This document shows positions 36,179-45,131 of a stretch of 64,000 bases of DNA, piece after piece. Position numbers and translations under genes: made by a program. Below the pieces are notes generated by a model. It worked only from the letters and a program-made list of their open reading frames with translations. It ran no database searches and was not told the DNA's origin. Within the stretch, counting starts at the first letter, position 1. Every line of letters starts with the position of its first letter. Source of the stretch: Zopfochytrium polystomum (Eukaryota > Chytridiomycota > Chytridiomycetes > Chytridiales > Chytridiaceae); NCBI GenBank assembly GCA_025765615.1, contig JAIVFJ010000099.1, positions 173,482-237,481 on the forward strand, read 5' to 3'.

Positions 36179-37485
36179 TCACAAATCATCAACAACAGGA
36201 TCAATAACGTTATCGTTAGAAATAAAAGACCAACCAATCCAATAAGACTGTGCAGGATTTTGATCATGAGGAGTTCCCAAATGTTTTATAAAATCTTCTC
36301 TAAGGTTCGTTTTTTTCTTCATCTTCATTTTATTTATTGCTAAATAGTTATTTATAACCAGACTCACTTTTAAAACACCATTATCGTTTCGTTCTAAATA
36401 GCTATCTATATAATCTTTGATACTATCATTTTCACGTTTCTCTTTTTGTATCATGTTTATTATATCAGGAGTATAGTCAACCCCTTCTTCTATGTACTTC
36501 TTATAATATTCAATAAGAATGCACATAAATTCTTCCTTCCATAATGTTATCTTTTCTTTTAAAGTCGGATCCTTTAATTTTTCAATAGAAGGGTCTTTTA
36601 TTTCACGTTCTGAGTCCACAAACGTTATTGGGAATATTAACAGATAAATCTTTGACCATAAATCATTTTTCCCAGCATCTATAGGAGGTCTTTCATTGCA
36701 ATTATAATCATTTTGAATTGTGCTTTAAATGTTATAATTCTTGAAGAATACAATGTTCTACATCGAATAGAGTCATTTCCTACCAAGTTTTTTACAAAAA
36801 GAATTCAAAGGTTTATTGTCCTTTATTTCATTCATTAGAATCAATCTTTTCTTTCTCAAGTCTAACAAATCAGGATCAGGAGACCCTGTATCAGGTCTAT
36901 TTTCTTGTATGAAACAGCCAGAAGGAGTAGCCATATAATCACCCAAAGTATAGGCCATCAAATCTGTTAAAACTCCTTTTCCATTTCTTGTCTTACCTGT
37001 AAAGATAGCTAAGCGTTCTTCTCTATTCTTCCCGAGTAATGTTGATGATAGTGTTTTCAACAAGAAATGCCTATTTTCAGGGTTTGGTATTATGTCAGAG
37101 AAGAATTTCATTATTTCATCTCTATACACGTTGGAACTTTCTTTGAAGTCATAACCAACAGTCATTGATATATAGTCATCTTTCTTTCTTGGTCTGAAAA
37201 CCATTTCCTTCAAATCATACAGTCCATTGTTGAACCCCCAAGTACGGATTACTATCAATAAGCTCTTCACAAGTTTCATTTTTGAATACTTTCATCCACA
37301 TGTTCATGACTTGATTTCGAAATGAATTGTCACCACAGTCTTTTGTTATTTTTTCCAAATGAGAGTACGATTTACTTTTTTCTGACACTCCATGACGCAG
37401 TATTTTTTTATAATCTTCTTCTATAGATTCAAATATAAAATCAACTTCAGGAGATTCGGTTTGACACCATATTCTATTACTCCAT
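36179..37485 (-). pseudogene. broken D5-type primase-helicase (SF3), copy 1
   Basis: Pieces in three frames, read on the minus strand. From 37480: PEVDFIFESIEEDYKKILRH to ELIDSNPYLGV. Then NGLYDLKEMVFRPRKKDDYI with Walker A FTGKTRNGKGVLTDLM (about 36980). After a damaged stretch (36620-36772), the sensor-like CNERPPIDAG and the C-terminal motif LWKEEFMCILIEYYKKYIEEG end at 36179. D5 proteins are primase-helicases of large DNA viruses and relatives. The N-terminal primase part is missing: the gene stops abruptly next to the tRNA-Cys. Part of the Walker B region is also lost. Confidence 0.8.
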
Positions 37486-37498
37486 TGGTACCGAGAGG

Positions 37499-37570
37499 AG
37501 GACCCAGCCGGGGTTGATCCGGCGACCTGTCGATCTGCAGTCGACCGCTCTACCACTGAGCTATAAGTCC
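37499..37570 (-). tRNA. tRNA-Cys(GCA)
   Basis: 72 nt with discriminator T. Acceptor GGACTTA pairs with TGGGTCC. D arm GCTC-AGTGGTA-GAGC. Anticodon stem GTCGA/TCGAC with loop CTGCAGA (anticodon GCA). T stem GCCGG/CCGGC. No intron. Its 3' end faces the truncated helicase pseudogene, with only about 15 bp between them. Confidence 0.92.
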
Positions 37571-40535
37571 CTGTGCTGTGCCACACAATTCAAGAATTCT
37601 TGTCACCCCTTACTGTTGTTTTTTTTTTTTTAATTTTTTTTTTTTTTTTTTAGGGAAGTGGAGCTTTGCTTGCTGGTGATGTTTGAGTTACCCCTCTTTG
37701 CAAGCTCCTCCTCAAGCCTCATGTGCTGTGTGTCAAATTCTCCCTTGCTAGTGTGTTCCCACCAACTGGGCAGGATTAGGATGAGACAGCAGCATTACAC
37801 AGGACCAGTTCATTCAGTCCCACACACAGCAGTTGTGCTTTGCCATTTGCATCTCCTTCCCCACCACCACAAATCAGAAATTACAGAGAGAGAAAGAGAG
37901 AGACAAAGGGAAGAAGGGAGAGAGAAAGGATGAAGGTGGGTGGCTCACCCATCCCTCATCTCTCCCACTTTAGAGAGTGATAAGGCTTAACACTGCTCAA
38001 ATCAAATCCAAACAAGGTCCGATTTGGGTCTGATTCAAAAAATTGAATCAAATCAAATCAGATGGTTTTTTGCTGAATAAGCTGTTTCTCTTTGATTCAA
38101 AATTCTTCTCTGGTAATTTCTGTTCCATTTGGCGCAATTTGGCCAATCAAATGTCAGGTGTATTGCAAATATTCGTGATTTGTGGTTAAAAACTTACAGC
38201 GCTGTACTGAAAACCTCTTGTTTTCTCACCACCACAAATGCACTTTGTTTTCAATACAAAAGAAGAAAACATAAAAAATTATATTTTTTCTTTATTGATT
38301 TGCAAATGACATTGAGAAAAGGTGTGAAATGAGTGAGAAAAAAAAAGTTTTTCTGCAGCTAGCTGGAAAATAAATTGAGTCAAATTGCGGATCTAGCCAG
38401 AGTTAAACCCTACAGAGCAACTGCTCACCTATTCCTAAACCAAAACATTTGGGAACAGGAGAATGAATGAAAAAAGCCATAATCAGGGTCATGTGAGCTT
38501 GCCCCTCCAGGAGCAAAGCCTCGCGCTTGGAGGGAGAATTCTCACCTCTGACTCCAAAGTACCTGAAACGGCAACCACTGTATTCTGCCCACAGTGCACC
38601 CCTGCATGCGTTGTCCTCTAATTTGATGCCAAGCATGCCAGCAACTTGTGGTGCAAGGCGACAAATTGCTAATGTTGTTGGACACTTGGCTTTCTGCTTG
38701 TGATGCAGCAATTCCCCTCTGGCAGAGCAGCAGAGGTTACCACTAACCCCTTCCCACGTTTGATGATAATGTTGCTGAGCAGGAAAGGAAAGGCTAGGGT
38801 GGTGGCAAAAGAGGAATGTTCTGTCATTGAGCATTGCAAGAAGTGAAGGTGACACATGAATTAATCAGTGAAACCCTCGAACCAATTGTTGAACCACACC
38901 ACTCCCAATTAAAGGAGGACGAAGGCTGTGCCCCCCAGACTCGGAGCAGACTTCCATGAAAAACTGCCCAGCAACTGCAAATGCTTTGGCCCAAAAATGC
39001 CCTTTGTGATGTGGAGAATGCGGAGAAGTGCATTATCTGCATAATTTTGGGGCAGATTCTTCAAAAATAAAAATTAGGTCTCTGCGACCCACAAATACAG
39101 ATGTGTGCGGCCCTCTGCCACAGCAGACTTGCCATCCTGCAGAGTGGAGAGTGCAGATGTTGGCCAACAGCATTGGCGGTATGCAGCCTTACTGAGGACA
39201 CAATCTTGTTTTTGCACCCATTGTTCCTTGTCAACACCTGGGTTAAGGTGACAGACTCAAAATCTGTTACTCTCTGGGTGCACAGGTTTGAGTCCTGCCT
39301 TTTTCGACAAAGCAGGAGCAGGACTGAAGGGTACGTTAAGCTTGTTTGGCTGTTTGCACTTTTGGTTTAAATTGTTCCACCCTGAGTGTTTCTGCTGTGT
39401 TAACAGTCTACCCTGTGTGAGGGAGTAGAAGGAGTGAATGAAGTGGAGATGTGTATTTGTGGGTGGTCCTTCTCCCCAACTTGGAGAGAAAGAGAAAAAC
39501 TCTATTATGAACAATTGATACATGTTGATGATATGCAAGCTCTAATAGTTGCTAGGCGAGCATGACAGGCGCATGGTAAAAACTTCTCCTATATTGTCTG
39601 CTTGGGCAGAGGAGGAGGAAAACTGTTTACACTGGATTTCCCGTTGCACCATGTATTCGGAGTATTTGTAAACAGCACAAGCCAGCGCCCAGGTCTGCAT
39701 TGGCGGTGACTCACACTCCCCAGCCATCATGTAGAACAATAAAAGACAGTCACAATAGGTTCTGGTCTGTCTTGTGCCTCTTTTTGCTAAGCAGTCAGTT
39801 CCATCTTATATGCTGAAAATGCAGCAGAGCCTGAGAGCGCAACATTTTCCTTCAAGGTGTATGCAATTCACTTAACTTCTGTGAAAGCAGTGTGGAAGTC
39901 TCACAGGACAACCTACACCTGCGGACAATAGGTGTGCAACCCCACCGCAAGACTGTGTGCAACAATAGGGCCTAGCTGGTGGCAAAGGGATGAGAAAGAT
40001 CAGGTGGATGGATTGTGCAGCTTTGACCAAATGTGGTGGACAGCAGCTGCTGTATGGCTGCTTGCAAACAACCAACTGACAAGGATGCTCTCTGTGCTCA
40101 AAATACAATAAAGCAAAACCCCACCAAAAAGAAACACAAAAGTGAAGACATGCAAAACACGTGGGGAAACACCCAATTTCTCAAAAGGGTGCAACAAAGA
40201 AAGCGCCTGGAATGCATTGTTGGGGCTCGGGAGGGACACAGTGTGATAAGTCCTGCACAAACAAATCGAGCCAGGCCACGCAAATTGAGAGTTTGGATGT
40301 GATTCAGAATTGGGATCAAATCTAATCAAGCCATTTTGATATGAGATGTGTTTGTTGTTTGTATTCAGTCACACCACAGCGCCAAGTCAATCACATTGGA
40401 TGATATTCAAATCTTAACTAATTGATACACTGCAGAAGCCATGCAAAATCAGCCATTGGGGTATGGCTTGTGCTGCAGTCACTTTTGTCCTGCCTGAGCG
40501 CAGTTTCAAGTCTGCAACTCCAAGCAGTCCAATCT
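37571..40535. other. host-like, CpG-poor segment inside the element region
   Basis: Near 45-50% GC and strongly poor in CpG, unlike both the AT-rich element and the CpG-rich left host region. It has a T-run at 37618-37650, a GA tract near 37885-37930 and a tRNA relic at 39231-39308. Only short ORFs without domains are present. It resembles 32-33.5 kb and 52.5-53.2 kb. Confidence 0.55.
39231..39308 (+). pseudogene. decayed tRNA-Ser/Leu relic
   Basis: GGGTTAAGGTGACAGACTCA, AAATCTGTTA and ACAGGTTTGAGTCCTGCC align with tRNA-Ser(CGA) at 31292-31373. It has a short deletion in the D arm and G-to-A / C-to-T changes (CGA to CAA in the anticodon loop). The acceptor stem no longer pairs. Confidence 0.7.
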
Positions 40536-40536
40536 G

Positions 40537-40945
40537 ATCTGAGTGCGGAGCAAAGTCACGAGACGGAGGAGAAAGATGTGCGAAACACAGAGAGAAGAGG
40601 TTGCTGAGATTGCCAAACGAGATAATAAACATGATATTCGAGTACGTAGGAGAAGTGAAGATGAAAGGAAGTATAGATGAGAAGTTGAGAGTGGAGAGAG
40701 AGATGGGGATAAGAGTGGAGAGAGGAAGAGTGAAAGTGTCGAGAGCAGTGGAAAAGATGAAGAGAGAGGAGAATGAGTGGGAGAGAGAAGGGATACTGAC
40801 AAGACAGATAGTGATAAAGAAGAGGATATATTTGGTTGAAGAAAGAAGGAGAGTAGGAGAGAAGAGTGAATGGAGATACGGGATGTGGAGGGAGAGAAGG
40901 GGGAAGGATAGTGGAGAATGGAAGATAGAGTGGAGAGAAGAGTGA
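40537..40945 (+). pseudogene. cassette 1: 5'-truncated zinc-module + F-box-like gene
   Basis: In-frame reading from about 40537 gives the second half of the family's Cys/His module (GAKSRDGGERCAKHREKR) and then an F-box-like segment LPNEIINMIFEYVGEVK. A charged helical tail ends at 40945. The first Cys of the module and the promoter block are absent, because sequence left of about 40536 is the host-like segment. An ATG at 40601 could still give a 114-aa F-box-only protein. A well-formed hairpin follows at 40965-41009. Confidence 0.65.
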
Positions 40946-40964
40946 AGAGTGAAGAGGAGAGAAA

Positions 40965-41009
40965 AAAAGCTCTTAGCATTGCAGCCAGCAGTGCTAAGAG
41001 CTTTTTTTT
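40965..41009 (+). terminator. cassette hairpin 1
   Basis: AAAGCTCTTAGCATTGC pairs with GCAGTGCTAAGAGCTTT (one wobble), loop AGCCA, then T8. The outer arm (CTCTTAGCA) differs from most other cassettes but pairs fully. Confidence 0.85.
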
Positions 41010-41025
41010 ATGAAAGTGGAGAGAA

Positions 41026-41328
41026 GAGGTCACGTGAAGGAGAAGGTCTTGGCGTAGAAAAATTGAAAATTGAGATCGAGAAAGAGGAGGTCACGTGCCA
41101 AAGCAAGGAAGAAAAGAAGAGGTCTTGGCGAAGGGCACGTGACAGTGAAGAGAAGAGAAAGGTCACGTGACAGTGAGGGTCTTGGCGGAGAAGAAACTGA
41201 ATTTTTGTGAGATGTAGTCGAGGAGTGTGAAGAGAAACAAAGAAGGTCACGTGACAGTGTGAAGAGAAAGAGAAAAGTCTTGGCGTAGAAAAAATTGAAT
41301 TGCGAGAGGATTTCTGAGGAAGCAAAAG
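41026..41328 (+). promoter_or_regulatory. cluster of four promoter-like modules before cassette 2
   Basis: GTCTTGGCG occurs at about 41046, 41122, 41179 and 41277. CACGTG cores (GGTCACGTGA or variants) lie at about 41028, 41089, 41135, 41161 and 41245. The last two modules also have the TTGAATT/TGAATTTTTGTGAG block. This looks like stacked promoter remnants, as if cassettes were lost between cassettes 1 and 2. The CACGTG palindrome is the fungal Cbf1/bHLH consensus; TTGGCGG-A-rich is E2F-like. Both assignments are by similarity only. Confidence 0.6.
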
Positions 41329-41796
41329 ATGAAGTGCGAGTACGAGTACAAAAGAGGAAAGAAGAAGGGAACCGAGTGTGGAAGGAAGTGCTGGGAGAAG
41401 AGGTGTGGGATGCATGGAGGGAAAGAAGAGTGTTATGTGTGTTACGGGACGATAAAGATGAGAGAGGAAAACGTAAAGACGCATTGTTGTGGACACAGGA
41501 GTCACAAGAAGTGTTACAAAGAGTGGATGAAACATGGAGAGAGGTGTGGATATTGTGGGAGTGAGTGGAAGAAAGCAGAAGGAGTGGAAGAGAAAGTGTT
41601 GTATGAACTAGTGGAGATGCTAGGAGAGAAAGCAGTAGAGATAGCCGAATATGTGGAGGACATAGCGAAAAGGACGAATCCAGCGATAAACGAAGGGGAA
41701 CTGCAATTGATAAAAGGAGAGTTGAGAGAGTATTTTAAGAACAGACCATACAGAAAAAGAAAAGTATACGAGATAGTAGTAAGTGTGGTGGATTGA
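41329..41796 (+). CDS. cassette 2: zinc-module + RING-finger protein, 155 aa
   Basis: Starts MKCEYEYKRGKKKGTECGRK with the Cys/His module (C-x10ish-ECG-x(6)-KRCGMH). A RING-like finger follows: ECYVCYGTIK, then HCCGHRSHKKCYKEW and ERCGYCGS (C-x2-C ... H-C-C-x-H-x2-H-x2-C ... C-x2-C). A helical C-terminus follows (NEGELQLIKGELREYFKNRP). RING fingers commonly recruit E2 enzymes, so an E3 ubiquitin ligase role is plausible. Paralogue of cassette 5. A conserved hairpin follows the stop. Confidence 0.75.
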   Translation: MKCEYEYKRGKKKGTECGRKCWEKRCGMHGGKEECYVCYGTIKMREENVKTHCCGHRSHKKCYKEWMKHGERCGYCGSEWKKAEGVEEKVLYELVEMLGEKAVEIAEYVEDIAKRTNPAINEGELQLIKGELREYFKNRPYRKRKVYEIVVSVVD

Positions 41797-41813
41797 GAAG
41801 AGAAAAGTAAGAG

Positions 41814-41857
41814 AAAGCCCTTAGCGCTGCAGCCAGCAGTGTTGAGGGCTTTTTTTT
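41814..41857 (+). terminator. cassette hairpin 2
   Basis: AAAGCCCTTAGCGCTGC, loop AGCCA, GCAGTGTTGAGGGCTTT, then T-run. Relative to hairpin 6, the ATAG/GTGG pairing is replaced by TTAG/GAGG: a paired change (A-T to T-A) in the outer stem. Confidence 0.85.
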
Positions 41858-41863
41858 ATGAAA

Positions 41864-41962
41864 GGTCACGTGACATAGCAGTAGAAGAGAAAGTGAATGT
41901 GAGAGTAGAGGAGAAGTAGAGAAAGGTCTTGGCGGAGGAAAAAAATGAATTTTGTGAGGACA
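41864..41962 (+). promoter_or_regulatory. cassette 3 promoter block
   Basis: GGTCACGTGAC at 41864, then GGTCTTGGCGGAGG at 41925 and AATGAATTTTGTGAGGAC ending near 41961, 18 bp before the ATG. Confidence 0.6.
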
Positions 41963-41978
41963 GAGAGCGGAAGAAAGG

Positions 41979-42336
41979 ATGTGTGACTACGAGTTAAAGA
42001 AAGGAGTGCGAAAAGGACAAGTGTGTGGAGTAAAGTCGCGTGATGGGAAGGAAAGGTGTGGGAGACACAGGGAGAAGAAAAAGGAGGAAAAGGTGGAGAT
42101 GGGGAGAGTTGCCAATGGAGATAAAGATGATGGTGATGAGTTTTGTGAGGTGGAAAGAAGTGAGAGGGAGTGTAGATGAGAAACTGAGATTTGAGAAAGA
42201 GACAGGAATGAGAATGAAAAGAGGAAAGGTGGAGGAGACAGAGAACGTAAAGAGATGTGTGAAGGAAAAAGGAATGGTATACAGATTGTTTGAAAAAGAA
42301 GAAGAGACAGTGTTGGATATATTTGGATGGGGTTGA
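41979..42336 (+). pseudogene. cassette 3: zinc-module + F-box-like gene with a frameshift
   Basis: MCDYELKKGVRKGQVCGVKS ... ERCGRH opens the frame at 41979. After about 42100 the family's continuation (LPMEIKMMVMSFVRWKEVRG, VDEKLRFEKETGMRMKRGK) is in another frame and runs to 42336. A single-base indel near 42095-42105 separates them. Both halves match cassettes 4 and 10. It could be a recent pseudogene or a sequence error. Confidence 0.7.
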
Positions 42337-42352
42337 ACAGGAGGAGAGAAAG

Positions 42353-42396
42353 AAAGCTCTTAGCGCTGCAGCCAGCAGTGTTAGGAGCTTTTTTTT
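42353..42396 (+). terminator. cassette hairpin 3
   Basis: AAAGCTCTTAGCGCTGC, loop AGCCA, GCAGTGTTAGGAGCTTT, T-run. Outer arm CTCTT pairs with AGGAG (one wobble). Confidence 0.8.
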
Positions 42397-42415
42397 ATGA
42401 CAGTAAGTGGAAAGA

Positions 42416-42450
42416 GGTCTTGGCGGAGGAAAAAGTGAATTTGTGAGGAC
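42416..42450 (+). promoter_or_regulatory. cassette 4 promoter block
   Basis: GGTCTTGGCGGAGGAAAAAG followed by TGAATTTGTGAGGAC, 16 bp before the ATG. No CACGTG palindrome is present here. Confidence 0.55.
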
Positions 42451-42466
42451 TTTGTAGAGAGCAAAG

Positions 42467-42895
42467 ATGTGTGACTACGAGTTCAAACGAGGAGCCAAGA
42501 AAGGAACAGTGTGTGGAGTGAAGTCGCGTGACGGGAAGAAAAAGTGTAGTAAACACAGAAAGGGAGAGGAGAAGGAGAAGATAGTGATGAAGTTTCCGAT
42601 GGAGATAGTGGGGATGATAATGAGATATATGGGAGAAGTGAAGTGGAGTATAGAAGAGAAGTTGAAGTGGGAAAGGGAGACGGGAATAAAATTGGAAAGG
42701 GGAAGAGTGGAGGTGAAAGAAGAAGTGAAGGAAAGTATAAGGTGGAAGAGTTGGTCGATGAGGAGAGAAGGGATGGCAGAAATATGGGAAGAAAGGGATG
42801 GAAAAAGGATGAATATGACAGTGAGGGGAATGAAGTGTATGAAACTGATAGAAGAGGTAGGAAGGAATTTGAGAGGAACATACATGGTAATTTGA
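42467..42895 (+). CDS. cassette 4: zinc-module + F-box-like protein, 142 aa
   Basis: N-terminal Cys/His module MCDYEFKRGAKKGTVCGVKS ... KKKCSKH (residues 1-30). The F-box-like segment is MKFPMEIVGMIMRYMGEVK (about 40-60). A helical heptad stretch IEEKLKWERETGIKLERGRV and a Lys/Glu/Met-rich tail follow. F-box motifs bind Skp1 in SCF ubiquitin ligases; the module here keeps the P-x-E-I and hydrophobic spacing but is divergent. The N-terminal half is nearly the same as in cassette 10 while the C-terminal parts differ. Confidence 0.7.
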   Translation: MCDYEFKRGAKKGTVCGVKSRDGKKKCSKHRKGEEKEKIVMKFPMEIVGMIMRYMGEVKWSIEEKLKWERETGIKLERGRVEVKEEVKESIRWKSWSMRREGMAEIWEERDGKRMNMTVRGMKCMKLIEEVGRNLRGTYMVI

Positions 42896-42900
42896 GAGAG

Positions 42901-42932
42901 AAAGCCCATAGCATTGCAGTGTTGTGAGCTTT
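42901..42932 (+). terminator. cassette hairpin 4, degenerate
   Basis: AAAGCCCATAGCATTGC joined directly to AGTGTTGTGAGCTTT: the apical AGCCAGC is deleted and the T-run is gone. The only cassette hairpin that has lost its core. Confidence 0.7.
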
Positions 42933-42940
42933 GCCGAACG

Positions 42941-42990
42941 AGGTCAAGTGAAAAGTCTTGGCGGAGAAGAAATTGAATATTGTGAGGACA
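42941..42990 (+). promoter_or_regulatory. cassette 5 promoter block
   Basis: AGGTCAAGTGA (one base from the palindrome) then GTCTTGGCGGAGAAGAAATT and GAATATTGTGAGGAC, 17 bp before the ATG. Confidence 0.6.
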
Positions 42991-43006
42991 AGTGAGAGAG
43001 CAAAGG

Positions 43007-43480
43007 ATGTGCGACTACGAGTTCAAACGAGGAAAGAAGAAGGGAAAGGTGTGTGGAGTGAAGTCGAGAGATGGAGGAGAAAGGTGTGCGAGACACAGAG
43101 AGGAGGAGAGAGAAGAATGTTATGTATGTTACGGGACGATAAAGAAGAGAGAGGAGAGTGTAAAGACGCATTGTTGTGGACACAGAGGACACAAGAAGTG
43201 TTACAAAGAATGGATGAGACATGGAGCGAGGTGTGGATATTGTGGGAGTGGATGGAAGGAAGCAGAAGGAGTGGAAGAAAAAGTGATGGAAGAGATAGCG
43301 GAACTGGGAGAGAAAGGGAGGAAAATAGCGGGATATGTGGAGTGGAGTTCAAAAAGAATGGACCCACCGCTAAACGAAGGAGAACTGCAATTGATAAAAA
43401 AAGAATTGGGGAAATATTTTAAGAACAGACCATTCAACAAACAGAAAGTGGTGGATATAATAGAGAGAGCGGTAAATTGA
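43007..43480 (+). CDS. cassette 5: zinc-module + RING-finger protein, 157 aa
   Basis: Starts MCDYEFKRGKKKGKVCGVKS ... ERCARH, then ECYVCYGTIK, HCCGHRGHKKCYKEW and ARCGYCGS form the RING. The C-terminus (NEGELQLIKKELGKYFKNRP) is shared with cassette 2. The ATG at 43007 is chosen over 42992 because it aligns with MCDYE starts of the other cassettes. Intact. Likely role: E3 ubiquitin ligase-type protein (inference from the RING). Confidence 0.78.
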   Translation: MCDYEFKRGKKKGKVCGVKSRDGGERCARHREEEREECYVCYGTIKKREESVKTHCCGHRGHKKCYKEWMRHGARCGYCGSGWKEAEGVEEKVMEEIAELGEKGRKIAGYVEWSSKRMDPPLNEGELQLIKKELGKYFKNRPFNKQKVVDIIERAVN

Positions 43481-43495
43481 AGAGATGGTGTGAGA

Positions 43496-43550
43496 AAAAG
43501 CCCTATCATGAGCATTGCAGCCAGCAGTGTCCATGATAGGGCATTTTTTT
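43496..43550 (+). terminator. cassette hairpin 5, longest stem
   Basis: GCCCTATCATG pairs perfectly with CATGATAGGGC around the standard core GCATTGC-AGCCA-GCAGTGT; one A-C mismatch interrupts the about 19-bp stem; T7 follows. The outer 11 bp are quite different from the other hairpins yet fully complementary, which is strong evidence that pairing itself is selected. Confidence 0.88.
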
Positions 43551-43561
43551 ATGAAAGTGCG

Positions 43562-43621
43562 AGGTCACGTGACTTGAAATAAAATTTTCTTGGCGGAAAA
43601 AAAACTGAATTTTGTGAGGAC
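43562..43621 (+). promoter_or_regulatory. cassette 6 promoter block
   Basis: AGGTCACGTGAC, then TTTTCTTGGCGGAAAAAAAA and CTGAATTTTGTGAGGACTTG, 15 bp before the ATG. The TTGGCGGAAAA here is the closest to an E2F site apart from cassette 11. Confidence 0.65.
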
Positions 43622-43637
43622 TTGTGAAGGGCAAAGG

Positions 43638-43988
43638 ATGTGCGACTACGAGATACAGAAAGGAGAGCGAAAAGGACAAGTGTGTGGAGTAAAGTCGAGG
43701 GAAGGGAAAAAGTGTGGGAAACACAGAGACAAGAAAGAGAAAGTGTATGGAAGAATGCCAATGGAGATAGTAAGAATGATAATGAAGTATATAGAGGTGA
43801 AAGATGATGCAGCGAAAGTGATAAAATTGGAGAAACAACTGGGAATGGAGTTAAAAAGAGGAAAGGTGGAAGGAAAGGTGAGAGTGAGAAAGTGTGTGGA
43901 GAATAAAGTGATATTGTACAAAGAGTATGAGTTTAGGAATACGGCGGTGGGAATGAGAAGTGTGATGGCAGGAAAGGTATGGTTTTAA
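43638..43988 (+). CDS. cassette 6: zinc-module + F-box-like protein, 116 aa
   Basis: MCDYEIQKGERKGQVCGVKS ... KKCGKH, then F-box-like MPMEIVRMIMKYIEVKDD, then a charged helix (VIKLEKQLGMELKRGKVEGK) and a short tail. Intact. Same plan as cassettes 3, 4 and 10. Confidence 0.7.
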   Translation: MCDYEIQKGERKGQVCGVKSREGKKCGKHRDKKEKVYGRMPMEIVRMIMKYIEVKDDAAKVIKLEKQLGMELKRGKVEGKVRVRKCVENKVILYKEYEFRNTAVGMRSVMAGKVWF

Positions 43989-44008
43989 GTGAAGAGAAAA
44001 TGTAAGAG

Positions 44009-44052
44009 AAAGCCCATAGCGCTGCAGCCAGCAGTGTTGTGGGCTTTTTTTT
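44009..44052 (+). terminator. cassette hairpin 6
   Basis: AAAGCCCATAGCGCTGC, loop AGCCA, GCAGTGTTGTGGGCTTT, T8. All stem positions pair, with three wobbles. This is the commonest version (also 7, 9 and 10). Confidence 0.88.
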
Positions 44053-44054
44053 AT

Positions 44055-44233
44055 GAGATCCGGGAAAGGAGACACTAGGATCGGAAAGTGAGACGTATCA
44101 AGTGACATATGACAAAAAGACGGGAAAACACAAGTGGGAATACAGAGGAATAAATATATATGAAAATTCAAGGATATATCCAGGAGCCATGACCAAAGAA
44201 GAAATATGGAGATGGCGAGCGCGATACGAGTAA
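44055..44233 (+). pseudogene. cassette 7: 5'-truncated duplicate of cassette 11
   Basis: Starts abruptly after hairpin 6 with no promoter and no ATG, and matches 47337-47516 almost base for base. The reading frame runs through ETYQVTYDKKTGKHKWEYRG and TKEEIWRWRARYE to a TAA at 44231. This copy has three Gs where cassette 11 has four (GATCCGGG-AAAGG), and it keeps one continuous frame. Confidence 0.75.
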
Positions 44234-44252
44234 GAAAGAGAGAATGTAAGAG

Positions 44253-44296
44253 AAAGCCCATAGCGCTGCAGCCAGCAGTGTTGTGGGCTTTTTTTT
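44253..44296 (+). terminator. cassette hairpin 7
   Basis: Identical to hairpin 6 in stem and loop, with T8; part of the duplicated segment. Confidence 0.85.
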
Positions 44297-44315
44297 ATGG
44301 TGGTTTTTAGAACGA

Positions 44316-44393
44316 GGTCACGTGACTTTGGGTATGTCGGGGATGGGCGGGGGGAAGATGTCTTGGCGGAGGAAAAAGTGAATTTTGAGAGGA
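44316..44393 (+). promoter_or_regulatory. cassette 8 promoter block
   Basis: GGTCACGTGAC at 44316, TATGTCGGGGATGGGCGG at about 44333, TGTCTTGGCGGAGG at about 44359, then AAAAAGTGAATTTTGAGAGG, about 20 bp before the ATG. This is the fullest version of the shared layout. Confidence 0.65.
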
Positions 44394-44414
44394 CTTTGAG
44401 AGAGGAAAAAGAGA

Positions 44415-45114
44415 ATGATACAGAGAATGCCAAATGAAATTGTGGACATGATATTTGAGTATATAAATCCAGGAGACATAAATGGAAGCATTGATGAAAT
44501 ATTAAAATTGGAAAAAGAACTAAACAGATACTTTGGAAGAAAGAAAGTAACGCCGGGACCGGGAATAAGCATGAAGAAAAGGAAGGGGAAGAATATAAAA
44601 GTGAATGGTGTCAGGAACAGGGCAGGACAGGACTAGGCAGACAAGGAACTGAGAGGAGTGATGATTGTATTGGAAACAATAATTCACTTGAGGGATGGGA
44701 CAGGTCCCCCATCCCCCTTTTATACATTTTGAGAGTGTTCCTTGTCAAGACTCCAAGAAAGTTCCAGAAAGAGCAATTAGTAATGCAATGATACCAATGA
44801 TACCAATGACAACAAGACAAGTCAGGAAAGCAAAGAAGGTTCCAGAAGGTTCCACAAGGTTCCATGAAGGAATGTTCTAGAAGGTTCCAGAAGGTTCCAG
44901 AAGGTTCCATGAAGGAATGTTCTGGAAGGTTCCAGAGGTTTCCAGAGGGTGATTCATAACAAATGGGAAGATGTGTCGAATAACATTTACGATAAGAGGG
45001 AAAGTATTGTCAAGGTGGGATGGAGCATTGGATCCGAGTTATACAGTGAAAAGAATGGAAATAGTGACAAGATATGATGGAGATGAATATGAACACAGTG
45101 CACATACATGGTAA
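44415..45114 (+). pseudogene. cassette 8: F-box-like gene split by a solo LTR
   Basis: Starts MIQRMPNEIVDMIFEYINPG (F-box-like, no Cys/His module) and runs to 44608, where a solo LTR (44609-44961) with its 5-bp duplication begins. Past the LTR and the second AATGG, the same frame resumes at 44967 and stays open to TAA at 45112-45114. The coding sequence was therefore intact when the LTR inserted. The resumed part ends EIVTRYDGDEYEHSAHTW, resembling the cassette 7/11 C-terminus in composition. Hairpin 8 follows. Confidence 0.8.
44609..44961. mobile_element. solo LTR (353 bp) with AATGG target duplication
   Basis: Begins TGTCAGGAACA and ends TTCATAACA (TG...CA). Flanked by AATGG at 44604-44608 and 44962-44966. 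Contains a TTTTATACATTTTGAG stretch and repeated AAGGTTCCAGAAGGTTCC units. A second copy of the family lies at 60694-61009. These are hallmarks of an LTR retrotransposon reduced by LTR-LTR recombination. Confidence 0.92.
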
Positions 45115-45131
45115 GGTGGTGTGTGTAAGAG

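Larger units (their letters stand above)
44055..44326 (+). repeat. segmental duplication, copy A (with 47337-47609)
   Basis: About 270 bp nearly identical to 47337-47609, including coding end, hairpin and the following TTTTTAGAACGAGGTCACGTGAC. Only about five differences are visible, so it is recent. Confidence 0.85.

Noticed and set aside
40440..40520. Possible further tRNA relic (TTTCAAGTCTGC near 40500)
   Set aside because: Only a T-arm-like dozen bases match; no anticodon arm or acceptor can be drawn.
40506..43515. Long Ser/Leu/Phe-rich minus-strand ORFs opposite the cassettes
   Set aside because: Antisense of Glu/Arg/Lys-rich cassette genes (purine-rich coding strand); composition fully explained by that.
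44609..44961. LTR-lookalike as a cassette-specific regulatory region
   Set aside because: TG...CA ends, 5-bp duplication and a second copy elsewhere with its own duplication show it is a transposon insertion.
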